Below are positions 19,240 to 27,500 of a DNA stretch of 27,500 nucleotides, one piece after another. The position numbers and the translations under genes are program-made. This DNA is from Cristatella mucedo (Eukaryota; Bryozoa; Phylactolaemata; Cristatellidae). The stretch is taken from positions 3,737,501-3,765,000 of the forward strand of contig WPIO01000037.1 of the NCBI GenBank assembly GCA_009760855.2. Direction: 5' to 3'. The notes under the pieces were generated by a model. It did no database searches. It was not told where the DNA came from and saw only the letters and a list, made by a program, of their open reading frames with translations. Position 1 is the stretch's first letter. Every line of letters begins with the position of its first letter.

Positions 19240-19600
19240 CTCTGAGCAATGCTTGTTCCCCTGCCCTGTCAAGACTGGACTATTCAATTGTGGCTGGGCT
19301 AGCCAAAACTGGTCTGTAAGCCCCTATAGCATGTGATAAATTTAGCGATACGTGCTAGAATCTTAGCGGTATGTGGGGCTACAACATTTTCCGGTTAGCA
19401 GTTCCAATCCTCAGCTTAAAGACAGTTGGTGACGATCCATTCGCTCTGCAGGTCCTAGGCAGTGGAACTCACTTCCACTTTCTTATGCAACCACATCTTA
19501 CCTGCTGCCAAATCTGGCTCATCTTCTCCCTGCATCCGACACTGTGCTCCTTCCGTGCTAATCACGTGCTCGAGTGCCCTTCCTGACTCTGCCATGCTAC
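19240..19600 (+). pseudogene. Degenerate C-terminal fragment of a second LINE (CR1/L2-like)
   Basis: In the frame of 19269 the sequence reads ALSRLDYSIVAGLAKTG, matching the SRLDYCNSLLAGLP motif of CR1/L2-group reverse transcriptases. Further on comes RLAVPILSLKTVGD, and after a frame change AGPRQWNSLP (about 19455-19485), matching the RLKTxGDRSFSVAGPRLWNSLP pattern near the C terminus. The roughly 100 residues normally found between these motifs are reduced to about 40, so there is an internal deletion, plus frameshifts and stops. It differs in sequence from the three L2 copies, so it is a separate family or an old copy. Confidence 0.6.
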
Positions 19601-20366
19601 TCGCTGTCACTCTACTGCATGAGATGGAGTTTCATTTCCTACCGTGCAAACCGAAAGCTGCTCAGGCTTGTGGAGCTCTCAATAAACGACTCCAGCGGCA
19701 CCTGCTTGTAAGTCTGTGTGACCTTGTGGATTTATGGATGGATGTGACTGCACACTGTATGCATGCAGTGATTTTGATAACGCTTGACCACTGCTGAGCA
19801 AGCAGATTCGGCTTGAGGTATAGAAGCCAGCTAAGCTCCGGCCGGTTCAAGCAGCACTCTACAGAATACCAGCAAACCAGGAAGTGATGACATCAGTCTA
19901 GCATTCCTGGCTCTAGCAAGTACCTCAGCCGACAGCTCTATCGGCCCGGCTGACCTGCCTTCGAGAGTGCTAGTATACCCTGAACTACGTGCCTCCGACC
20001 TTAGAATATTGCAAGGAAGGTAAGAGAAGCCACCACTGTCCCGGTAAAACGATGGCAGAGATGCACGTGTCCGCGTCCGTATCCATCTACCTGTTTCACA
20101 GTACGTGAGTCAATCTATCAGTCACGTGTCAGTTTATCTCTGTCTGTTGCATCTCGACACGATGAGTTATCAGCAAAGAGTGGCATTTGCTGGAAGAGAC
20201 AGTGTGACCAAAGAGTGGTGACATGAGGTACCAGGGAATCGTAAGCTTTGAGTGATCGCGTAAGAGTAAAGCAATAAATGTAGCAACTCTTGAATGTACC
20301 TGACAAAGTGGAATGCAGTGGAAACACGTGGCCGAAAACTATATGCGCAAAGCAAGCTCTTGGATA
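19601..20366. other. No gene seen
   Basis: Mixed sequence with an AATAAA at 19680-19685. No domain or element boundary is recognised. Confidence 0.4.
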
Positions 20367-22582
20367 TAATAATAATAATAAGAATAACACATTTCTACAA
20401 AACTCTCAGACAACTGAATCTCTTTCTAGGCACTTTACAGATGCTGCATATAAAGCATTGCCAAATGATTGGTGATAGCATCCGAAGGCAGCACACTGTA
20501 TGCATACGAAGGACAATAGCGACAGTAGAACGCGATAGCGGTTGCAGGTAAGGACTTCTCTCTGTATAATTCACGGGTGAGATAGGACGAACTATTGCAC
20601 AGCATTGCCAGTGATGCCCTGGCGAGATGAGAGGCGTTCAAGCAGAGCTTGGTGATCGATAGTATTAAAAGCTGCCGAAAGATCGAGCAAAACAAGCAGA
20701 GACACTCTACCTATGTCTGCATTCCTAAGTAGGTCGTTGTACACCAGAAGCGATGCTGATTCTGTGGAGTGATTAGCTCTAAAGCCAGACTGGAACTTAA
20801 TAGCAAGGCTTGAAGTTTCAATATAAGAGTTCAGCTAGTCCGCCACGACCCGTTCCAGTGTCTTTTAGAGGAATTGTAGAAGGGAGACTGGGCGGTAATT
20901 GCTCAAGTTATCTTGGTCTAGTGTCGCTTTCTTGATAAGTGGCCTCACTACAGCTTTTTTGAAATGTTCTGGGACATGACTTGAGGCTAATGACATATTA
21001 ACGATATTAGTTATGCATGGCAGCAGCAGATCAATGCAACGTAGGAGCAGAACAGTGGGAATACTGTCCAGAGGACTTGCTGTCTTCTTTGATTCGGATA
21101 TGAACTTCAGGACGAGGTCACTAGTGACCTGCTTTAATGTAGACATTGAGGTGCAGCCAGGAACCGAGGGAACAGCATTCTAGGTAGGATGCTCCCATAG
21201 CAGGGACGGACTCCTTGATTTTGTCAATCTTCTGGACAAAGAAGCTAGACAAGCGATCAGCTAGATCACCACAGGGATCATCAGGTAAGGAGCTAATCTG
21301 GGAGCGGTTGAGGAGACGGTTGCTCGTCGACATCAGCATTTTTGGATTATGCATCTGTGATTCAATATGTGATTCAATATAGAAGCTAGACTTGGTCTTT
21401 GCTAGGATCGATGGGTACGATCTACAGTAGTCCCAGTATGAACAGTCAGTCCTGATCAGCAGGCCTAGCTAGTTTAATGTCTGTGGTAAACCATAGGCTA
21501 TCTGGACGAGGGTGCACTTAGTCAAACGCGGAAACTCGTCAACATGTCAGCTAGTGTCGTGTTGTAGCTACCTATCTAATGACAGGTCGGAATGGGGACT
21601 GAGCGGCAGAGGCGAGGCAGATATTCTCGCACGGACAGCATCGATGTAAAGGGTCTTGAGGTTTCGTGATTCATATGTGATTTTAGAGGAGGAGGAGACC
21701 ACACATTGTAGACTCAATGAGATCTCCATGTGGTCAGACAAGCAGGATTTGGTAATAATTGGTGATGACAAAGTGCCGTTTAGTGTAAAAATTTGGTTGA
21801 ATGGTGTGATCCTTGATGTGAGTAGGGCCATGCACATGAGCCACAAGAGACAACGAGTCACTTGATGCACGAAATTTAGTGCTGAAGGCGTCAGGTAAGT
21901 TATCAAAGTAGATATTGAAATCACCCATAGCGAGAAAAGATCGATTTCTTGCACGTGGAATCGAAATGAGATTGAAGACACCTAAGATAAGGGATTTGAT
22001 ACCTGGTGGGCGATAGACTACTGCCACCATCGGTTAAATCAAGACGATCGATTCGAAAGACTGCTTCGAAGGTACTACGAATGGTTAGAAGTCGCATTTT
22101 GAGTGCTGCATGATAATAGCAACTCCGCCTCCAATTTTGATCGATCTAGGGGTGTGAAAGAATGAGAAACCAGTCTGGGTCACGTATTTAATTATCGGGC
22201 AGTTGACCGATTTTTGCCAAGTTTCAGTCAAGGCAAGCAGATCGGGCGGGGCCTTTTTCAGAAATGAGGTTTCGTATTAATTAATAGAGGTTAATTGCAT
22301 TTTGAGCGAGGAGCAAAGGAAAAGAAGGTCAAGTTGGGCTGCCGTAGTTACAACAGGCCTGATGGCCACTAAGTTAGAGAGATTCGCGGGGACACTTGTG
22401 GAGGAGCGCGCTGAGCGGTCCGAGACTATGCTAGGAATACCAAACGAGCTGGTACTCAGCTCGCAGTTCACGCCAAACGAGCGGCGTCTCAGCTGGCCGC
22501 GGCTCCGGGGTGCTTTTCTTTTGTTGATGCATAATTCGCGAATCTTAGCAACAGCAGTAACGTCTAGGAATCCGTTTGAACT
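20367..22582 (-). mobile_element. L2-clade LINE, second copy, with internal deletion
   Basis: Minus strand. The 5' side (about 22582 downwards) aligns with 5325 downwards of the first copy: same N-terminal segment, endonuclease, linker and RT start. The 3' tail at 20367-20460 carries ATT repeats and the TAGAAAGAGA seed, and aligns with the 3' end of the first copy. Between about 20460 and 20575 the copy passes from 3' UTR to the RT segment that matches position 3265 of the first copy. About 1.1 kb, including GVPQGS, the ADD box and the whole C-terminal part, is missing. The element is therefore internally deleted and not 3'-truncated. Confidence 0.82.
20575..22582 (-). pseudogene. ORF2 remnant of the second L2 copy
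   Basis: The N-terminal segment (about 22580-22277) includes FGIPSIVSDRSARSS, as in the first copy. The endonuclease N-terminal half is frame-broken at 22277-22030. YRPPG and GDFN (near 21914-21925) are kept, and SDH follows ITKSCL without the stop seen in the first copy. The linker and RT start lie at 21354-20865 and include NLSNYRPVSLL. The last recognisable RT motif is LDLSAAFNTIDH (about 20655-20695), with N in place of the usual second D; the first, catalytic D is kept. After that the gene is lost by deletion. Confidence 0.8.
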
Positions 22583-23935
22583 ACTATGACGAAGCCATAA
22601 TAGGTTCGCATGGTGATAACTAATATGCAGGTTACTAGCTGACAGCGTAGCTAAGGCTGCCGCCAGCGTTTTAATACCCAGCAGCCTGAAGCGATAAACG
22701 TTTAGACTTCCATAAGCATGTCATTTCCTACGCGCTACAGTCAAAAAATAAGTGCAGGTTTCTCGTCGTCGATAACAAGAATAACCTCCCACCTTTACAG
22801 TCCGTCCATTACCACCCAGCGAAATAGCTGCCATATTTTTAGCAAACGATGCAGAGCTGTGTTACGCTGCCTCCAAATTATGTTGATAAACATCCATCGG
22901 GACCGAAAACTGAATGCCACCAAGGTCGTACAATTACCGTGAGTCAGGCGTAGGTGCTATGGTAAACGTGTCATCATCCTGGAAGGCGGACTCGGCTCCT
23001 CATCTTAGTCCTCATATGAGCTTAGTCCTCATCCAAAGCGAAAATGTAAGTAAGAGAAATGTAGATACTTACTGAGGTCTGCAACGGCACTATGCAAATT
23101 ATTTGTGTTTTCCTATATTTTTATATTGCTCACAATAGTTTGACAACCTATGCGATCAGGGCGGTGGCATATGGCTGATATGCTTTAGCCGGCCAGATAG
23201 CCTAAAGTCATTTAGATTCATCGATAGCGGTTGAATTCACCGGTATTCTACATGACTTTGATGTTTCCATGGCTACGGCGAAAGATTTCGTCTGGAACCT
23301 GGTGTGGAACTACAGAAAATAAATTCCAAGTGGATGCATAGCATGGTCGGTGGATTCCTTGGAGAATAGGCAGAAATGTACTTCGGGCAAGTACTACTGT
23401 TAAGCAAGAGACGTCGGTTTTATCAACTCTATGTTCCAAATAAAACGTTAGATCACCACATTGCACACACAAAGTGACCCCTGAGTTTTCCTTCATACCC
23501 ATGAGGTCCAGATACGGTGCATTAATTCGTCGTCGGTAAGTTTTGCACATTGTGATCACATGACGTGCATTTATAACCTGAGATTAGCTTCCCCACAGCT
23601 GTTGCCAGTTTTGAGTGCAATATTATTATTATTATATGACTACGGGCTTTATGAAGTCATCAAGCAACTCTTATCATAGATTATTTTATGTTAAGCTCTT
23701 CTTTGTCCAATCCACTATATTTGGAGGCATTGCTAACGTATCAGTATAAAAGGATCATGCCCTATTACCTGCTCGGCTTGAGCAAGAGCGATTGCAATGA
23801 CTGTCAACATCAGTCAAAATGAAATAATAAATCGCACACCGACTTAAGGGTCTTTCCCAAGTACTAATGGCTGCTGGAGCTTGCTGAAGTAAGGTAACTT
23901 AGGTTTTATTACAAACACCTAGCAGGCCGGTGTGG
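22583..23935. other. No gene called
   Basis: AT-rich DNA. A minus-strand frame at 23248-23559, effectively starting at the ATG near 23550, is about 100 codons long. It has mixed, non-repetitive composition including CVQCGDLTFYLEHRVDK and would be plausible as a coding exon, but I recognise no family and it has no clear splice context. An (ATT)n run lies at about 23622-23636. Confidence 0.35.
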
Positions 23936-23939
23936 AAAT

Positions 23940-24370
23940 GTCACGCGGATGACGACTAAATAGTTATCACGATTTGCAGAATTGAATCGAACAAACCTAA
24001 AATCCTTTGACGATTGTGCCTTTAGTTGGTTTGCTCCCAAAGCCTGGAGCTCACTTCCGACAGGCGTTACCGCATCACCTGACTTGACAACATTTAAAAC
24101 GAAGGTAAAATGCATATATTTATCACAGCATTAAGTGGGTCTTTGGGATTCGTCCTTGGTGTGCTTGAACCTACAGACACTGTTCATGCTGCCACTAATC
24201 ATATTTGCATGCTGACTCGGTGCATGACACCTATAACCGTGTTATGCTTATTGTCATTAAGCATGCTACCACTAACCGTTCCATCGTCCTTTCTTTGCAG
24301 CAAACGTGAAGTGCATAGAAAGAAGTTGAGTTTCGTGCGGTGCTATAAAAAATCTCTACTATAAAAAGGT
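23940..24370 (+). mobile_element. 5'-truncated L2 copy, 3' end only
   Basis: The plus strand aligns with the 3' end of the first L2 copy. It has CCCAAAGCCTGGAGCTCACTTCCG (PKAWSSLP) near 24036, then the THLF-like region, the 3' UTR blocks with CATGCTGCCACTAA and GTGCATGACACC, and the end AAGTGCATAGAAAGAAG then GTGCTATAAAAAA near 24355. The TGA found at the end of ORF2 in the first copy is not kept here. Truncation at the 5' end is the usual outcome of target-primed reverse transcription. The left boundary is approximate. Confidence 0.8.
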
Positions 24371-24504
24371 AGCAGTGACAGCACCAGATGGCTGGCTTCA
24401 CGTTGCAAGATGGCAAACTTCTGTCACTCGCCAAGATGGCAGAGCGATGATTTCCGTAACTGATACAACCCAGTGAAGCAGGTCCACAGGAAGTGAGATG
24501 TTCG

Positions 24505-24529
24505 TTTATTGTTATTATTATTATTATTA
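24505..24529. repeat. (TTA)n short microsatellite
   Basis: About seven TTA/TTG triplets. It may be the tail of a plus-strand retroelement, but no body was recognised upstream. Confidence 0.8.
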
Positions 24530-24618
24530 AGCCACAGTGCAAGTGTTTCTATTTCCACCGAATATCATGCATACACCAAATCACATACAGTAGGCCTCGT
24601 GCATAGGCAGTTTTTATG

Positions 24619-24699
24619 TACAAAAAAAGAGGATGCTAAATCAGCTAGTGTTTTTATATACTAATAAAAACACTAGCTGATTTAACAGCCTCTTTTGTA
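24619..24699. mobile_element. Palindromic foldback element (MITE-like), TA-flanked
   Basis: The left arm (about 24619-24658) and right arm (about 24663-24699) are near-perfect inverted repeats of about 37 bp, ending CAAAAAAAGAGG on the left and CCTCTTTTG on the right. The centre is ATATACTAAT. The element is bounded by TA on each side, which fits Tc1/mariner-type target-site duplication. The right end abuts the SINE at 24700. Alternatively, the right arm could belong to the SINE tail and the left arm be an inverted duplication of it. Confidence 0.65.
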
Positions 24700-24838
24700 T
24701 AGCGACAGGAGAGCCTTAATAGATATCACGACCACTTGCAGAGGCAATAAGGGATCGCCCACTGCAGGAGTCGAACCCACGACCTCGGTCCCGAGGTCGT
24801 GAAAAGCAACTGCCTTTTCTAGTGTGCCATCAAGGCTC
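24700..24838 (-). mobile_element. tRNA-derived SINE, second copy
   Basis: On the minus strand the A-box-like TGGCACACTAGA (24818-24829) and a perfect B-box match GGTTCGACTCC (24767-24777) are about 40 bp apart. CCTGCAGTGGGCGATCC follows, and the body ends with AAGGCTCTCCTGTCGCTATACAAA. CGCTATACAAA resembles the L2 tail motif GCGCTATATAAA, suggesting mobilisation by L2. The segment 24778-24801 forms a perfect hairpin with 11-bp arms (CACGACCTCGG / CCGAGGTCGTG) between the two boxes. Same family as 6063-6215. Confidence 0.75.
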
Positions 24839-24839
24839 A

Positions 24840-26195
24840 CCTCATGTGCTCTCATAACTTTTCTTAGCCGTGTCTGCCCAGAATTCCAGTTATCGGTATT
24901 TGAACTTTGCTTTGATTTGCTGTCATTCTGACTAGGTGATGCTGACAGCAAGCAGACTGCTCGGCCACCAGAAAGGTGGGCCACCAGCTACAGCAGGTCG
25001 GAATTCGCTGCACAGTGGCCAGTTGCTGATAGCCTGCAGCCTCCACCCATGCGAAAGTGAAGGTGCTTGCCGATGCTCGACGTTAGTGGTTCGGTTCAGT
25101 ATAGCATTCGCACCACCACTGGTAGGGAGCCCACACTTGCATCGTTCCGGTGCCATGCCCCTACAGGCAGATATGTGGGCGCCTGCTGCATCGAGCAGGC
25201 TGATATACTCGGATATACACGGTTGATATATTCGAGCTACAATACATTTATTTTAAGAAAAATTGCCAGAGCACAACAAAAACAGAGGTTAACAGCCTGC
25301 ACGTGAGGCAGGCAAGCAGCGAGCCAGGCAGGCTGCAAGGCAGATGCAGAGACTTTTGCACAGGCCGGCAAGCAAACACAGTCCGTGGACGGACATTAAT
25401 TAAGCAGACGATCTTTTCGCAGAACAGTCATCGCGAAATACGCGTCTCCTTCCACTGTAGCTGCTTCCACGGCCGCAAGTGCAAGCTTGGGGTCTCTTTC
25501 AACAGTATGTACAGTATATCAAAATAAAAAAGTGCAAGCAACTGGTACAGCAAAGCTGCACTGTATGCAAGCACCACAGCGGCAAGAAACGCTGTATGCT
25601 GGAGCATTGGGTCGGTAGAAAACAAAGAAGAACAAGATGCATTCCAATGTGCCAGGCAAAAGCCGGCATCTGCTTCGGCATTTGCTGCTGCTTTCTGGCT
25701 CTTCTGACCAGATCGTGCAAGCAGCCGGGGGATCCGGGCCTGCGCTCGGGGACGGCAGTTGCACACTGAGACGACTGCAGGACATTGCCAACTGCAAATG
25801 CAAGCCAACGTCGGCAAGAACAGAGACAATAAAGTTAAGCTGTGCAGCCAGCCCCCGAGAGCACAAGGGCCACTCGAAGGAGGCAGCGGTCAACCGACGA
25901 AGTTCACCGGGAATGCAGTCTGACCCCGATCGTTCAGTGAAGAACTAGCACGTCATTGCACCAGCACCGTCCGTGTCCATTGGAAATTGGTCGCCGAGAT
26001 TCATCAAAGCTGGCTGGTCAGACGTCAGCATATCTTAAGTAGAGTGTGTCACTCAAACTTGGCTGCAAATAAAGGTGAATGCCATGCACTCAAGCATGAT
26101 AGTATCATCGGCCGTGGCATCGGCGATCAAGATTCGAGCCGTCTGCACTCTCACCACAAGGCTGTTTTGCTTTGCTTGAAGAGGCACACATCCAC
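24840..26195. other. No gene recognised
   Basis: Open frames of 60 to 130 codons on both strands between 25430 and 25950 overlap and have no recognisable domain. AATAAA or AATAAAG occurs at 25523 and 26069 on the plus strand. Confidence 0.4.
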
Positions 26196-26196
26196 G

Positions 26197-26198
<2 letters not shown>

Positions 26199-26280
<82 letters not shown>
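26199..26280. repeat. (TA)n microsatellite
   Basis: About 40 TA dinucleotides, followed by short CA/GA-rich runs up to 26346. Confidence 0.95.
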
Positions 26281-26282
<2 letters not shown>

Positions 26283-26417
26283 AAGTGCAAAAGACACAGA
26301 GAGAGAAAGAGAGACAAAAAGACAGACACACAAACACACACACACGACGAAAATAGATGGACAGTGAATGAGGCAGACCCTTATGCTGCAACACGAGCCA
26401 TTGCAGCTGTCCACTAC

Positions 26418-27346
26418 TTACGCTCCATCGAAGGGCGAGCTGGTGAACATCTGCGCCCTCATCCTCATTAGCTCAGCATGGCTCAGCTTTCGGCTGCTAG
26501 TCCTCGGTCCGGCGTTAGGGATGGCCTCTGGCATAGGTGTGTCCCCCATGCATCCCTCCTCCTCGTGCTGGTCTCTCGGGCCCAAGGCTGCAGCAGCCGG
26601 CGTTGCCAGGCCTCCTTCGGCCAACAAGGGCAGCTCCTGCGGCGTTCCGAGGCGACCGACTGGAGCCGCGGCTCCCAGGATCATCGCCTCACCACTGCTG
26701 CTTCTGCTGCCGGTCATCCACTGACGATTGATGGCAGCCGGCGGTGGCACGTGCTTGCGAGGCATCGCTCGCGGCGGCTGCACGATGCTCAGGACTCCTC
26801 CGCGGCCATCCGTCGTGGCTCCGACGATGGCTGCTCGCTCGGCCGCGGCTTGAAGCGACAGAGACTGCGACGCCCCAGCCGGGAACAGCTCCGAACCATC
26901 AGCTCCCATCGGCTCTGATCGCACTATAACAGCAGCGCCCGTCTCGTCGATGCTCGAGCAAAGAATGAGCTGAGGAGGCAACCGGCGACAGATTCGCGAC
27001 AGGCCGGTCGCTGGCCGCAAGGCAGATCTCATAGCGCTCATTGCCAACACAGCCGGGGAAGGAAGGGCAGTAACATAATCTGCCCCTCGAAATCGCGTGT
27101 ACGGTCGTCGCCGGTGCCACCGACTTAGACGTAGAGCATGGTTGCTCTGTCGCCGGCTCCTTCCTGCAGCTTACCTTCACCGTTCATCCGATCGCTAATG
27201 TCACTCCTGAATGTCAATCTTGGGTCTGAAAGTTCTTCAGAAGCCTCGCCCGAAAAGGGCTGTATGGCATCGGCCGTCAGGAAGCGGCCACCTCCTCGGC
27301 GATGTGAGGCCTTGCCGTCCGAGTAGTACGTGTCTGTCAAATGAAA
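26418..27346 (-). CDS. Possible 3' end of an unrecognised gene, two exons
   Basis: Minus strand. A candidate exon runs from 27346 to 27175. It is preceded by a pyrimidine-rich acceptor (CGTTCCATCTCCAG) and followed by a good donor, GAAG|GTAAGC. It is 172 nt and ends in phase 1. A candidate acceptor, GGGCAG, ends at 27080 and leads into a long frame that restores phase exactly, 27079-26418, ending in a stop after about 220 codons. The proposed intron is 95 bp with a poor pyrimidine tract, which is the weak point. The protein is Ala/Pro/Gly/Ser-rich in its middle and ends SHAELMRMRAQMFTSSPFDGA, a charged helix-like C terminus. I recognise no domain. The DNA is GC-rich, so open frames also exist on the plus strand here. 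No poly(A) signal is seen close downstream. Confidence 0.4.
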
Positions 27347-27500
27347 CTGGAGATGGAACGTCGGACGAGTCACCGGGTCAGAGGCTCGGCAGCCCAAGCT
27401 CCCATGCCATCGCTGCTACGAATGTCACTCGCTCAGACGAACTCGCGGAGTATGACAGCTAGTGCCCGGGCGCCAAGCGCTTGCTCTAACGCCGAGAGTA
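27347..27500. other. Window edge; probable intron of the minus-strand gene model
   Basis: The frame of the 27346-27175 exon meets a stop at 27425-27427 when read upstream, so this part would be intron if the model holds. Nothing else is seen. Confidence 0.3.

Noticed and set aside
26053-26471. YI-repeat frames across the TA run
   Set aside because: A product of the (TA)n microsatellite, with no coding support on either side.

Overview
This is eukaryotic, almost certainly animal, DNA and it is gene-poor. Non-LTR retrotransposons of the L2 clade, tRNA-derived SINE-like elements, a TA-flanked foldback element, satellites and microsatellites dominate. There are no operons, no long intact reading frames and no bacterial signals. 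CpG is not visibly depleted by eye, which fits an invertebrate better than a vertebrate. I cannot name the phylum from the sequence.

Layout. 1-1937: no recognisable gene, two clean hairpins. 1938-5325 (minus): nearly full-length but dead L2-clade element, with a (CT)n expansion in its 3' UTR. About 6063-6215: tRNA-derived SINE. 6293-6774 (plus): the best host coding sequence, a probable last exon with a transmembrane helix, cytoplasmic tail and PDZ-ligand-like C terminus. 8388-10640: small tandem repeats, a dispersed repeat pair (one copy split by about 280 bp), and a 15-bp minisatellite of 25 units. 10753-11721 and 15110-16123: two near-identical copies of a roughly 1-kb repeat that carries a PH-domain coding fragment resembling Rho-GEFs of the PLEKHG5 type. 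A third, short PH fragment (16134-16188) lies just after the second copy and runs into a GTAAGG splice-donor-like sequence. 13111-13567: a 14-bp satellite with a CACGTG E-box in almost every unit. 17190-18560: GC-rich stretch with three CCAAT boxes, a promoter candidate. 18890-19065: CT-rich simple repeat. About 19240-19600 (plus): a second, degenerate LINE. 20367-22582 (minus): second L2 copy with the reverse-transcriptase core deleted. About 23940-24370 (plus): 5'-truncated L2. 24619-24838: foldback element directly beside a second SINE. 26199-26280: (TA)n. 26418-27346 (minus): a possible two-exon 3' end of an unrecognised gene.

Nothing here forms a pathway. The links are parasitic: L2-like 3' tails (GCGCTATATAAA plus ATT repeats) occur on the L2 copies and also on otherwise unrelated bodies, which suggests that L2 machinery mobilised several of these elements. 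The observation most worth pursuing is the PH-domain-bearing repeat, because it looks like a captured host mRNA fragment that then multiplied.
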